Shown piece by piece: positions 36,301-63,591 of a stretch of DNA of 64,000 nucleotides. The DNA is from Erpobdella octoculata (Eukaryota; Annelida; Clitellata; Hirudinida; Erpobdellidae). The first letter of the stretch is position 1; every line of letters starts with the position of its first letter. Where the stretch lies: assembly GCA_963978895.1 (NCBI GenBank), contig OZ022242.1, forward strand, positions 417,201 through 481,200. The letters run 5' to 3'. The notes below the pieces were generated by a model. The model made no database searches. It worked only from the letters and a program-made list of their open reading frames with translations, and was not told where the DNA came from. The position numbers were made by a program, and so were the translations under genes.

Positions 36301-39300
36301 GATGACGATGATTATGATTATAGTGGCGATAATGTTATTCAGGATGGCAAGTTAATTTTACTGGTGAACGTGACACTAATAGGGTTTTTCAAAGAAATTT
36401 TTTGGTGATACTGAGAGGGTTTTTCGATGAAATACTTTTGGTAATACTTACTGAGAGGGTTTTTTGATGAAAAACGTTTGGTGATGCTGAGGGTTTTCAA
36501 TGAAATACTTTTGCTGGCAACAGTGGTAACCATGATTGTCTAAAATTATTGTGTGCATGCTTTAAGAGGTTCTTGTCCCGATGGGGATCGAATTGTGATG
36601 GTAGTGTACATTGTAGTACAATTTCAAATGATGTTTGTACACAAAATTCCTAGATTATCATTATATAGATAGTTTACATGACCGTAATGGTTATTCTTGT
36701 TATCATTATATAGATAGTTTCTATGACAGTAATGGTTATTCTTGTTATCATTATATAGATTACATGACCGTAATGGTTATTCTTGTTATCATTATATAGA
36801 TAGCTTTTATGACCGTAATGGTTATTCTTGTTATCATTATATAGATAGCTTCTATGACCGTAATGGTTATTCTTGTTATCATCATATAGATAGTTTACGT
36901 GACCGTAATGGTTATTCTTGTAATAAAAACAGCCCAAAAGATGAGCCTGATCACAAAGAACTTCCGTCTCGGTTTCGGCTCCTTCGTCGATAAGAAGACG
37001 ATGCCATACGTCAGCACTGTGCCCGAAAAGTAAGTAATCCTCCGATTGGTCGATTGGTTGATTGAATCCGACTTTATTTCTTTATTTGTTTCTCAAAAAA
37101 TAATATTACCATCATCATCATTGAATCATTACAACTTACAACTATCATCATCTCAGCATCATCACTACGGTCACAATAGTTTTGCAGGCTCATACAAATA
37201 TCATCATCATCACAACTTACAACTATCCTCATCATCATCGTCACTACGGTTACAATCATTTTCCAGGCTCATAAGCCCCTGCAGCGAGTGCACCGCCCCC
37301 TACGGTTTCAGGAACCAACTCCCCCTAACCGAAGACACAGCAAAATTCAAGGTTGGCTTCATTCTTCCTCTTAATTTTCAAGCGTTGTTGGAATGAACGA
37401 TTTATGGAATTAATAGTCGATTGGTCTAGGAATTATAGAGATGATGATGATAGGATCTGGATTGATGTATGGATTAAGCGATTGATTGATTGATTGAGTG
37501 AGTGAGGATAGGTTATATCTGAAATTATTGATTGAATAATAAATCATGCCTGATTGATTGTATTACTGCGTAATATAAGATCGATCAAAAGATGATATAA
37601 ACTTCTTGTATTTTATATTTTGATTCATTCTTGTTAAAAAAAAAAAATTGCAAAACTTATTTTTATTACTTCGAGAAACGTTTTATTTTTTCTTGCTAAA
37701 ACACTGACAATATTTTCTCTTCTTTTTTCCACTTCGCCATGGACATACACACACACACGTACGTACACACACACACGAATGTACACACACACACGCACAC
37801 ACGTACACACACATGAATGTACACATACACACAGGATGAGGTCAACGCTGCTCCCATTTCTGGAAATCTGGACTCCCCGGAGGGTGGATTCGATGCCATC
37901 ATGCAAGCGATCGCCTGCAAGGTTCGCTATCGTTTTTTTCATCCGATTTTTTGTATCACCGATCGACATTTCTGCTTTTCTCTTTCTCTCTCTCTTTCTC
38001 TCTTTCTTTCTTTCTTTTCTTCTATTTTTCCCCAGCACAAAATTATGCAGTTATTAATATTTATTTTGAGTTTTCCTTGATTTCTCTCTTTCTCTCTCTC
38101 TCTCTTTCTCTCGCTCTCTCTCTCTCTCTCTCTTTCTCTCTCTTTCTCTCACTTTTTCTCTTTTGCTGGTTCATTAATGCATTTTCTTACAACTCTGTTT
38201 ACACACACCTCCTCCTCCTTCAGAATGAGATCGGATGGAGGGACCAATCGAGAAAGATGTTGCTCTTCAGTACTGATGCAGGATTTCACTATGCCGGTGA
38301 TGGAAAGGTGGGTGGAAGAGTGAATAAAGTGGTGGTGATAGGGTGGTAGGGTGGATGTTGGTGGCGGTAGGGTGGCGGGTGGTAGGGTGGATTTTGGTGG
38401 CGGTAGGGTGAGTGGTTTTGGTTGAAATTGGAAGGATGGGTGGTATTGGAGGGTGGAAGAGTGAAATAAATGGTGGTGGCAGGGTGGTAGGGTGGGTGGT
38501 GTTGGTTGAAAATAGAAGGATGGGTGGGAGGTGTTGGTAGGGATAAACCATAACTAATTAATTAATTAATTATATTTTCTTCAGCTCGGTGGCATAGTCA
38601 CCCCGAACGATGGAAACTGTTATCTGGACGGTGACGGAGAGTACAGTGAAAGTTTAAACCAGGTACGACGGACGTTTAGCATAATTTATTCGTCGTGTCT
38701 ATCATTGGAGATGGGAATCGAACCCAGAGTTGAAAGTTTGAGTTCGGTTCATTGTCAAGTTGTTAATCGGTTTCGTTGTCGCCCGTCAGGATTATCCGTC
38801 GATCAGCCAGTTAGCCCACAAGGTAGCTGAGAAGAAAGTTAACATCATATTCGCTGTAACTGCAGATCAGGTGGGACGGGTTTTAAGATGGTTTTTCACG
38901 TACGTGACGATGATGATGATGATGACGATGATGATGGTGATAATGATGGTGATGATGATAACGATGATGATGGTAAGGGTGATAATGGTTATAATGACGA
39001 TGATGAGGGTGATGATGATGGTGATGGTGATAATGATGGTGATAATGATGGTGACGATGATGATGGTGATGATAACGATGATGATGGTGAGGGTGATGAT
39101 GATGGTGATGATGATGGTGATAATGACTATGATGATGGTGATGATAACGATGTTGATGGTGATAATGATGGTGATGATGATTGATAATTTCATGTCATCC
39201 CATACGTTGTTTTCGAACTGCAGATGTACGTCTACTCCAACTTGAGTCAGTTCATAGAAGGCTCGACTGTCGGCATCCTGGCAAACGACTCCGGCAACAT

Positions 39301-40298
39301 CGTCGATCTCGTCAAGGACAACTACGACGTGAGTCGCGTGTCCTCATTTTTATTTTCGTACATCCTCGTTTTTTCGTACATCCTCGTATTTCTCGTACAT
39401 CCTCGTACTTTCGTACATCCTCGTACTTTCGTACATCCTCGTATTTCTCGTACATTCTCGTACTTTTGTACATCCTCGTACTTTTGTACATCCTCGTACT
39501 TTCGTAAATCCTTGTATTTCTCGTACATTCTTGTACTTTTGTACATCCTCGTACTTTCGTACATCCTCGTACTCTCGTACTTTCGTAAATCCTCGGTTTT
39601 TTTTCTTTGCACGTACAACTTGTCTTACGTGTTTATTTGTCATTTGTTGAAATTTTTAATTATTATAATCTTCCTCTTTAATTTGTGAAATGTTTTTTTA
39701 ATAAAAAATTAATTTATAATATTCAAAATAATTCAATAACACGAATACTTATACAGTGTATGATTTTGCTGTATATTCAATTTTACGATAATTTTTATCC
39801 TTCCTTTTCCGTCCGACGACCAGAAAATCAGCAGCAGTGTGGAGTTGAAGACTTCCGAAGACGAAGATTTTGTTGTTTCCTTCAAGAGCAAATGTCTCGG
39901 GTTTGTTTTCCACCTTGTTTGTTTGTTTGTTTGTCTGTTTGTTCATCATCTATTATTTTTATTATTTTTTTGGTTTTTGACGATCTTCAACGGATCGCTC
40001 AGATGATTTAATTTGTCTGCATGGATTTCAAAGTTTAACGTGTTTTATAACACGTGTGTGTGTTTCTTCTTTTTTATAACAGAAATGAATATAAAGACGT
40101 CGCCAAGTGTGACAAGATTGGAATCGCCTCCAACGTGAGTTCGCGGCTTTCATTGTTTCGCCAGCATTTGTTTCTTCTCGATCCTTCTTTTCTTTTATTC
40201 TCCTTCTTTCTCTTTCTTTTCCTTCTTCTCTCTTTATTTTATTTCTTCTCCTTTCTCTTCTCTCTCTCTCTCTTTTCCTTTTCTTCTCTCGCTCTCTT

Positions 40299-40343
<45 letters not shown>

Positions 40344-43300
40344 TTATTTTATTTCATCTCACTCATTCTTCTCCTTCCCTGCATGCATCCTTCCTACTTC
40401 CTATCTCGCTACGATTCAAATCGAAAGCGATCTTTCAAAAGCTTTTTTACACCCGTAACGCGTCAGTCCAATTCAAATCGTCGGGCAAACCCATCAACGG
40501 GTTTTCCCCATCAACGGGTTTTTCCCCGTCGAAGGGTTTTTCCTATCAACGGGTTTTTTCCCACCAACGGGTTTTTCCCCACCAACGGGTTTTTCCCCAT
40601 CGACGGGTTTTCCCCATCAACGAGTTTTCCCCTTCATTGCCACACAGGTGACGTTCGACGTGACGATCTCGGTGAGCTCCTGCCCGAAGGACAAGTCTCT
40701 GTGGAGGAGGACCTTCTACATCTACCCGGTCGGTCTGAACGAGAAGCTGAAGGTCGAGGTCGATCTCATCTGCGAGTGCGGCTGCGAGGCTCCCGAAGTC
40801 GAGGTCGTTGGCCTTTTGTCGTTGTTGCTGCGGTGACGTCGCAACTGTGATGATGATGATGATGATGATGATGTTATAATAATAGTTGTAGCATATTATT
40901 GGAATGTATGATATACATATAGGGTAAATGTGATGATGATGTTATGATAATAGTTGTAGCATATTATTGGAATGTATGATATACATATATACAGTATGGC
41001 CCAAAAAAAAGTGAGAACATCTTACATAATTTAATTAATCATAATTCTTCGTACAATTTCTTTTGCAAAGTTTTCTAAGCGTCAAAGTCACTAATTTTGA
41101 TGTAATTAGGTCACATCTTACGAGCCACTAATTTTAATTTAATTAGGTCACATCTTGAGAGATGTTCTCACTTTTTTTGGGCCACCCTGTATATATGTGT
41201 ACTGTACTGTAGAATAATGCTATTTTGTTGTAATTAAATTGTTTGATTGTTCGATTTATTGATTGGTGTGGCTCCTCCCACAGGAACCGAACAGCGCCAA
41301 GTGCAACGGGCAGGGTACGTACGAGTGCGGGGCGTGCACGTGCAACCAGGATAGGTACGGAAGAAAGTGCGAGTGCGACGCCACCACCCTCACCACGTCC
41401 GATTACGATGCCTCGTGCAAAGCGTTGGTGTTGTTGTTTTCGTATTTGTTGCTGTTGATTTTAATTTAATTTTTAATAATTTGATTCCGATTCTATCGTA
41501 ATATAATAATATATTATAATCGGCTGTACGGCACGAGTGAAAGAGACGAAAGTAGTGCAGAAATCATTTCTGTAAAAGTTATCGCGTCGCCGTAATCACA
41601 TGTGTTGAAGTATCTTTTCAAATCATCGAAAAATCGTCTGCACAACGGCTTGCTACTGTCGTTGTGCTTAGCAGTGGCAAGAAAGAGGAGCGCTTGCTTG
41701 CATCATCGAGAACGGGGAAGCACGCATCAGACGTTCTCTCTAATTAATTAATTAAATAATTAACGATTAAAATCTTCCAGGAAAGACTCGAACAAGGTGT
41801 GCAGCGGTCACGGCCAGTGCCTCTGCGGCAAGTGCGAGTGCAGTCCGATCAATCCGTCCGACCCCTCGAAGAGGTACACCGGCCCCTACTGCGAGTGCAA
41901 CAACTACAACTGCGACTACGAAAACGGAAAAATCTGCGGGGGTAAGCAGCGTGGCGTCGTTTCGGTTTTTTCCGACGCGTGTCGCGACCTCTGCTAGATG
42001 GATGCTAGACGTTGAACTATGAACTATCGTCTTGACCTTAGCTATAGTCTGAAGGTCACCATACTTGACTATTTTATCCCTATGTGTGTAATGTTAGCTG
42101 CGTTTTTATCGCTAAAAGTGTAACGTTAGCTGTGTTTTTATTCCTAACAGTGTAATGCTGGCTGAGTTTTTGACGATATAGAAATAATGATTGAGCATCA
42201 CATATTAATTGTGATGTTATATTCGAAATCAACGCGTTTTTCTTGCACATGTTTTTCTGCGAGGCTTGTCACTTGCGGCATTATCGGTGATGGTCCGGAA
42301 GTTGGATTTCATTCTGCCCGACCGATCGAATGTTTCAGAGGTGAACTCTTTTTTGAATTTTCACTTTTTTTCTCGACCAGATTTCGGCAAGTGCGAGTGC
42401 GGCAAGTGCAAGTGCCAAGAAGGGTACCACGGTCCAACCTGCAACTGCCCGGAGAGCAAAAAAGATTGCATGGCCAGCGATGGGGTTTGATTGATTAATG
42501 ATTTGTTTATTGATTAATTGATTAACTAGCTGGTTGATTGATTGATTGGTTAACTATTTGATTGATTAATTAATCGATTAACTGGTTGATTGATTAACTA
42601 ATTGATTGGTTGATTGATTGATTGATTGATTGATTAACTGGTTGAACTCAATCCTGTTGATATTCAGAGCGAGTGCAACAACAAGGGTTACTGCGAGTGT
42701 GGCAAGTGCGTCTGCACTCTGACGAACTACAAAGGCAAGACTTGCGAGGAATGTCCTGTAAGTTCATCACCTATCTGAACTTTGAACTTTCGTAGATGCC
42801 GGGCGTGTACGGGCTCATTTCATTCGTAAAATAGTACTCTTTTTTTTTTTAGCGATTGCCGATAAATAATCATCAAGTTGATCACAATATTTGATTGTGA
42901 AATTTTGTCAGAAGTGTAGAGCCGCTTTAAATGAACTTTTTCGTAATTTTCGTATGAACCTTAACCTTAGTATCACACTCCCTTTTACGGGCTTTTATTA
43001 ACTTTCGCTTGTCCGGATGTCCGTGGGATGTCCTTTAAATCATCATCATCATCACCTTTCATATCATCATCACCACCTTTCACATCATCATCATCATCAC
43101 TTTTCAAATCATCATCATCACGTTTCATATCATCATCATCACTTTTCATATCATCATCACCTCTCACATCATCATCATCACCTCTCAAACCATCATCATC
43201 ATCTTTCATATCATCACCTTTCATATCATCATCACCTTTAATATCATCATCATCACCTCTCACATCATCATCATCATCACCACCACAACTGCTTCCACCA

Positions 43301-44572
43301 TCCACCATGCAGACTTGCCCGACAGCCTGCGATGAGAAGCGAGCTTGCGTCCTGTGCGCGGCCTTCAAGAACTACAACAAGAAGACGGAAGAAGACTGCA
43401 AAGCCAGTTGCTCTCACGTGACTACCATCGATGATTTGGATCAGATCAGTGAGTTCTTCCATGGGGAAAGAGTTGTAAATAGTTGTGTATGTATATATAT
43501 ATATATGGGCGGTGGTGGCAAAGCAGTAAAGCATTTGCCTATCAGCTTGTAGGTCGACGGTTCGAATCTCACCGGCGTCACCATAGTAACTAACTCCTTT
43601 CACTAACCTAAAAAAAAAATATATATATATATATATAGTTAATTTAGTTGATTTTTTTGTTTGTTACTTACCTCATCGTGGGATCGATGCAAGCGAGATA
43701 ATAAGATAACGTTGTTTAAAACATAAGACTTTATAGAGTGTTTTATTATTTGATCGATTAACTCATCATCATCATCACCACCACCTCTTCCGTCAGACGA
43801 CACGTACGGCGTCTGGAATCTGTGCAAGTTCCGCGACGAGACGGACGAGTGCGACGTTCTCTTCAAGTGGCATTCCGACAAGAACGACATACGAGTCCAG
43901 AAGACGAAAGGTTTGTGGAAGTCGTTTCGTGATTCGATCGATTTCGATTTTGATTGATTTTGATTCATTCATAACTTTTAAATTGCTTCCGTTTTTCAAT
44001 ACTGCCGCCATCAAACTGGTGGTGGTTGTTTGAAAGTTGTCTATTTTTTCTTGCTCAGAAATAGGAGTACAGAGAGAGTAGTCGTTTTAGTTTATGAGTT
44101 TTTCTGTTTTAGTTTTAATAGTATCGTAACATATAAATGAACGCTCGGTAACCCTGCATAGATAATATATATGTATATAGTATGTGTGTTTGTGTTTATC
44201 CAAAAAAGTGTCCTTATTTATTTATTGAACTTTTTAACAACCACCACGACGATGACCACACACACAGAATGTCCGGCCCCTGTGAACATCTTGCTGATAG
44301 TCGGATCGGTGATCGGCGGAATAATCCTGATCGGACTGATTCTCCTCATCATCTGGAAGGTTCTCATTACCATACACGACAGGAGAGAGTTTGCTAGGTT
44401 TGAAAAGGAAAGGGAGAATGCCAAGTGGGATGTTGTGAGTTTTTATTTATTTGTTTATTTATTTATTTATTTATTTATTATTTATTTATTTATTTTTTTT
44501 AATTTATTTATTTATTTATTTATTTTATTTATTTATTTATTTATATTTTTTATTTATTATTTATTTATTTAC

Positions 44573-44603
<31 letters not shown>

Positions 44604-45147
44604 TTATTTATTTATTTTTTATATATTTATTTATTAGTATATAGTAGTTTTATTTATTTATTTATTTATTTATTATTTATTTATTTTTTATGTGTTGTGG
44701 TAACAACTGTTGTGCTGTGGGTATTAGTATATGGTAGTTTTTTTTAATTTGTTATTTATTAGTTATTTATTTTTTATGTGTTGCGGTAACAACTGTTGTG
44801 CTGTGGGTATTAGTATATGGTAGTGATCCGGTAAGTGGTGGTTTCAGAATTGGTATTTTATTCTATCGATACTCTGAAAAAGAAAAAACTATCGTAGTTA
44901 ATTGTGAGTTTTTCCTGGTGATTTAGCGGATATTTTTAAGCTTTAATATAACTTTAGAGTGTATTGATTGTGGCTGGTAAAATCTTTGGAGGTGTGCGAG
45001 GGTTATTTTTAGTATAATATTAGTTTATTATTTTCTATTCGGCGATTCTTGCTCATCGCTTTCACTTTCATTTTTTTCCAGGGAGAAAACCCGATCTACA
45101 AACAGGCGACATCAACGTACAAGAATCCGACGTACAACAAGAGCTAA
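29070..45147 (+). CDS. Integrin beta subunit, complete (gene A)
   Basis: Twenty-three plus-strand exons, all phase-consistent, 783 aa: 29070-29133, 29433-29521, 31614-31718, 31929-32010, 35915-36046, 36933-37029, 37267-37351, 37835-37921, 38224-38307, 38585-38662, 38790-38870, 39224-39328, 39824-39900, 40083-40134, 40648-40803, 41284-41423, 41781-41941, 42381-42484, 42668-42757, 43313-43448, 43797-43910, 44268-44434, 45082-45147. Signal peptide 1-21; PSI domain 22-86 ([12 protein letters not shown]); hybrid/betaI from about 87 with the MIDAS DLSQSM (D138, S140, S142), [29 protein letters not shown] and [14 protein letters not shown]. Four cysteine-rich I-EGF modules lie at about 446-623 and the beta-tail at 624-706. 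The TM helix is 713-736, followed by the membrane-proximal HDRREF, NPIY (765-768) and NPTY (777-780) that bind talin/kindlin-type adaptors. It is a cell-matrix adhesion receptor that pairs with an alpha subunit. The exon 15 donor could be six bases earlier. Confidence 0.96.
29525..29755. repeat. About 58-bp tandem repeat, integrin intron 2
   Basis: Four copies of a unit with GCTTGCTAGTTAGCTAGCTAG followed by TTAATTGGTTAATTGATTG start just after the exon 2 donor. Confidence 0.9.
30262..30372. repeat. (GT)n microsatellite
   Basis: A GT run of about 110 bp with a few GA interruptions in integrin intron 2. A short GA run precedes it at 30134-30158. Confidence 0.95.
30856..31423. mobile_element. 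TIR element with 8-bp target duplication in integrin intron 2
   Basis: Perfect 25-bp terminal inverted repeats begin CATATATATAGAATAGATAT. The octamer GTCCAGCA is duplicated exactly at 30848-30855 and 31424-31431. The 568-bp body has no transposase. The 8-bp duplication fits hAT-like integration, although the termini are not typical CAG ends. Confidence 0.88.
32203..32945. repeat. 19-bp minisatellite, about 39 copies, integrin intron 4
   Basis: Nearly perfect copies of GCTAGCTCGGTGAAGTGCA. Only A/G variants at the CGG (CAG) and AGTGC (AATGC) positions occur, and they cluster at the ends of the array. Every unit contains the palindrome AGCTAGCT. Confidence 0.97.
33170..34878. mobile_element. 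Non-autonomous hAT element, 1.7 kb, 8-bp target duplication
   Basis: Terminal inverted repeats TAGGGATGTCACGGGTAG (left) and CTACCCGTGACATCCCTA (right) are flanked by exact ACAAACAC octamers at 33162-33169 and 34879-34886. Both ends carry arrays of GGGTTC subterminal hexamers. The middle has three diverged copies of a block containing CGGTCCGG and ACCAATAAAATGAC (about 33520, 33720 and 33970). It also holds a copy (34240-34410) of the dispersed repeat seen at 2785-2935. No transposase gene is evident. Confidence 0.92.
34240..34410. repeat. Dispersed repeat, copy 2, nested in hAT element
   Basis: It shares GCAAGCCAGTCCCAAGCCTGG, ATGATCCACGAC and ACTTGGTGTAAAGGACTATA with copy 1 at 2785-2935, in the same order and orientation. 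Confidence 0.6.
34966..35847. mobile_element. Second hAT-like element, 882 bp, 8-bp target duplication
   Basis: Perfect 15-bp terminal repeats TAAGCATGGAAGTTT are flanked by exact GATATACC octamers (34958-34965 and 35848-35855). Subterminal CCGAACGTTCGG/TTCGGTTTT motifs occur near both ends. It ends only 67 bp before the acceptor of integrin exon 5. No transposase was seen. Confidence 0.92.
36660..36922. repeat. About 45-bp minisatellite, integrin intron 5
   Basis: Six copies of a unit containing ATGACCGTAATGGTTATTCT, ending within 11 bp of the acceptor of exon 6. One unit is shorter. Confidence 0.9.
38310..38540. repeat. GGTGG/GTAGGGTGG minisatellite, integrin intron 9
   Basis: G/T-rich irregular tandem repeats (GGTAGGGTGG units) fill the intron after exon 9. 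Confidence 0.8.
38905..39184. repeat. GATGATGGT repeat, integrin intron 11
   Basis: An irregular trinucleotide/nonanucleotide array of GAT and GGT. The long acidic open frames in all phases are artefacts. Confidence 0.9.
39352..39598. repeat. TCGTACATCCTCGTACTT minisatellite, integrin intron 12
   Basis: About fourteen imperfect 16-18-bp copies start right after the exon 12 donor. Confidence 0.88.
40480..40640. repeat. CATCAACGGGTTTTTCCC minisatellite before integrin exon 15
   Basis: About nine imperfect 17-19-bp copies (CCCATCAACGGGTTTT) end within 10-15 bp of the acceptor of exon 15, so the repeat forms the pyrimidine-rich tract of that intron. Confidence 0.85.
40992..41189. mobile_element. 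Tc1/mariner-type MITE in integrin intron 15
   Basis: Inverted ends CAGTATGGCCCAAAAAAAAG and CAGGGTGGCCCAAAAAAAGT continue into a shared GTGAGAACATCT and are flanked by TA. The length of 198 bp is almost the same as the MITE at 27257-27453, but the ends differ, so it is a separate subfamily. Confidence 0.85.
43035..43290. repeat. CATCATCATCACCTTTCATAT repeat before integrin exon 20
   Basis: A TCATCA-based minisatellite reaching to within about 20 bp of the exon 20 acceptor. Confidence 0.88.
43507..43615 (+). mobile_element. tRNA-derived SINE, copy A, integrin intron 20
   Basis: GTGGTGGCAAAGCAGTAAAGC (A-box-like) and GGTTCGAATCTC (B box) are followed by GGCGTCACCA. The 3' part is deleted relative to the copy in segment B (49193-49346), which retains about 40 more bases. 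Confidence 0.75.
44437..44700. repeat. (TTTA)n microsatellite, integrin intron 22
   Basis: A TTTA array of about 260 bp directly after the exon 22 donor. The duplicated segment has a corresponding array at 50165-50460 with different length variants. Confidence 0.93.
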
Positions 45148-47804
45148 TCTAATCCTCCTTTCGTTTCGAATCAACGTCCTGATCGACTCAAATATTCTCC
45201 GTTTTTTCTTTATTTGTTTAACTAATCATGGAACTAATTTTTTTTTTTATTGAATTATATATTTTTTTAATTATTATTATTATTGTTATCATTATCATGT
45301 TATTGTTGCATGCTTTAATCTTTGTTATATATATATATATATGTTTTCTTTGTTTGTTTACATTTATTCGTCAGCTTTTAAGTTTTTTTTTCCAAATTTA
45401 GAATTATTTTTTGTTTTTATTTTAAGATTGCTGATTTTATAGATTTACGAAGATTTTTAGTGAGCATGATGCTTTCCGTGTTTGTTGTTTAATGTTTCAT
45501 TGTTTTACTCTGTTTCTCTCTTTGTCTGTCTGTCTGTCTGTTTGTTTGCCTGTTTGTTTCTAGCGCTCTCTTCCTTTCTCTCTCTCGCTCTATATCTGCT
45601 GGATAACTTTGATACATCGGATCAGTGTTACAACTTCAAACTACGCAGCAGTATTAATTATCTTTTTATAGGAAGAAGTGATGCACACATACATACACAC
45701 ATGCATATACACATACATACATAACACACATACATACTTGCAAGTATACACACATACGTACTTACATACAAATACATATGCACATACATACATATATATA
45801 AGCTCATCTTAATATCGTCAATGGAGAAATAAAAAAGTATATATAAGAAAAAGATAACCTGTTTATAGATTTTAAATTTTTAAACAATATTGGATATTGG
45901 ATATTGAATATTTTTTATAGAATTTCTTTGCATATTTATTATTATAGTAGTCATGTGCATGTTATTTATTTTTAATATTATTATTATTATTATTATTGTA
46001 GTTATTATTAATATTATTATTGCTATTAGTGGTAAATATAGACAATGGCTAAAATAATTAACTTTTTTAAAGAATTTTTTATGCTTCGTCGTCACTAAAA
46101 AGTATTCCGAATCATCATAAATAAATATACCTACAAGTAGCAGAGTTTTCTTTTAGTTCTAGAACGATTTTTTAAGAACTTTTTTCTGTCAACTATGCGG
46201 GTCGTAATGTTTAAAAAAAAAAACATTTCGTTTCAAATTGAATTTTTATTCTTTGTTGTCATTGTTGTTACGTTTACATGGCCTTCGGATTAGCCCTGTT
46301 CAGAAATGTGGGGTTGTGTCCTCTCACTTTTTCCCTCTCCCTCTCTCTCTTGCTTTCTTTATCTTTCTCTCGCTCGATCTTTCGCTTTTCTCTCTCTCTC
46401 TCTCTCTCTCTTTATTGCTCTCTCTCATTTGATCTTTTTCTCTGGTCTTATACCTATTTTTCCTTTGTTATTATAAAATTATTGATTTTATTCATAAATT
46501 AAATGTTTTTCATATATATAATTAAATAGAACCAATGTTGAAAGATTTACGAACGTTTTGTACTCGAGTAAAGTTTTTCTTTCTAAGTTTCAATGTGAAT
46601 CTCTGACCTGTGAAGAAAAAAAGAGGGGGTGAGGAAGATTCTGGGCTGTCCACATCCCCTTGACCCCCCACCCCCCCACTGAAACCAGACTAGTTTTGAC
46701 TGGCTCTCCCTTTTTAACTTTATATGATGAAAAGTTTTTTTTTTACAGGTTCAAGATATATTCATATCTCATCTTATTTTACATGTATGTCTGTTGAGGT
46801 TGCCTGGTTGGTATTGACACGACTGAAAATAGCCGAGCGTATGTACAACCTACCGTACTGAATTTCTTGTAAATTTGAATATGCTTATTAATCGGATGTT
46901 TGTGATCGCTCTCTGCTTGTTTGTATGCTTGCTTGCTTACAAACAAAATCTGTTAGCTTCTGGGGTTTTTTAAGTAGCATTGTTGATTTAAAATTTTTAT
47001 TGAAGCCACTAAAACGATTTTTGTAATTTTCTTATAATTTTAGTACGCACATAAAAATCAACTATGGCAGTGCCCTTTAGTTAGACGAAAGTTCGTTTAC
47101 TTCCCCCCACCCCCCGAATTCGATTGGTCCAGTCAAGATTGGTGCTCCTCCTCTTTGCTGATCAAAATTTCGCCTGAGCCTGCAGAATATTATAACCTGA
47201 GAAAGACGAACACATAAAATTAGTTCCTTACAGTGAAACATCTGTTCTCTATCCTGTGTGTGTGTAAAATAAAAACTAGCGGCGTGGCGTAAAACGTGGG
47301 GGGGGGGCTTTGGCCCAATTTACACATAAATCAGCCTGTATTTCAAAGTACAAACAATTATGCGTCTATGACTAAGAACGATTGTAGCAGTGATGTATGA
47401 ATTGACACCTAGCGAAAGTTTTTAAAAATATTTTTTTTTACACTTAGCGAATGTTTTTAAAACTAGTTTTTTTCTACACCTAGCGAATGTTTTCAAAAAT
47501 ATATTTTTTCATGTTTAAAGACCTGGTCAAAGTCACCCCACCCCCACACGTATATATACATTTAGTATTATGTACTAATCAAACAGTAGGATTTTTCTCA
47601 ATAACAATCAATGACCATCTAAAGTGAGGTAATATGTATGTTGATTGTAAGTAAAGTAAAAAAAGACAAAAGGCTTAGCCTTCTTGTTTCCCATCTTTGT
47701 CAAGGGTATAACCTTGGTAATAAATTTTTTAGGTCCCAAAAAGTTGTCAATCTTGTTTTCGAACTCATTTATGATGTTGGAGTTCACGAAACTTTCTGGC
47801 AAGT

Positions 47805-47940
<136 letters not shown>

Positions 47941-48280
47941 CACACACACACGCACGCACGCACACACACACTCCTTCTCTACTCTCTCACTCTTGTTAAT
48001 GTATTTACTTGTGTCAACTCCCTTGTAGTTTTAAACGTTGTCACACGTCTATATGACATAGTTAATAGCATAGAGTACTATATAGTATTCTATGTTAATA
48101 ATTAAAAGTCCGTCTGTTTGTTTGCCTATTCGTTCGTCTCTCCGTCTGTCTGTCTGTTTGTCCGTTCACGAGTATAAACGTATTTATATATACAGTATAA
48201 AAGTCCTCAAGAGCGGACACCCCCGTGCGGAAAAGGAAACGTGTCCGCTTCTCGTGTCTGTCCGTTCTTCTGTAGAAAAG

Positions 48281-48371
48281 CATGGACGTCTGTATAATAG
48301 CACCTGGACGGTCAACCTCGTTTGCGTGCGTACGGTAGTTGTCCGACCGTGCTATTATACAGACGTCCATG
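48281..48371. mobile_element. 91-bp foldback mini-element
   Basis: Perfect 23-bp inverted ends (CATGGACGTCTGTATAATAG then CAC) extend further with CTGGACGGTCAAC/GTTGTCCGACCG. The heptamer AGAAAAG flanks both sides directly, consistent with a target duplication. It lies about 400 bp upstream of integrin gene C exon 1. Confidence 0.65.
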
Positions 48372-48777
48372 AGAAAAGTCACTATAAATAGGCCAGATAC
48401 CGATTTTAGGAAATTCCATTCCGAGCAGTGTCCGTTGCTCTTAGCAGCCGCTCTTGAGGGTGCCGCTCTAGACGACTTGTACTGTGTATATTTTTTATTT
48501 TTAAATTATTCAAAAATGATACTAATTTGAAGTTAACAGAAGGATACAAAAATATATAAAAAAAAGTCGATTTAAAACGTTTTTAGAATTTTATTTTATC
48601 TAGTCAAACAGCTTGTTGGGTAGTTACTGCGATAAAGAATAATAATAATAAAACATCTTTGAACTTGTTGTTGAAAACATTCAACAAACGACCGACAGCA
48701 AAATCAACAACAGCATCCTTATTAAAACAACATGGACGACTAGGAAGTAGGAAAACACGGAGATATCAACAACAATC

Positions 48778-63591
<14,814 letters not shown>

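Noticed and set aside
38867..39193. Acidic or Ile/Thr-rich frames in the GATGATGGT tract
   Set aside because: Low-complexity translation of an integrin intron repeat.
43507..43590. Candidate tRNA gene (A and B boxes)
   Set aside because: Boxes are present but no credible cloverleaf, and the same sequence is dispersed at 15.7, 49.2 and 63.2 kb; a SINE.
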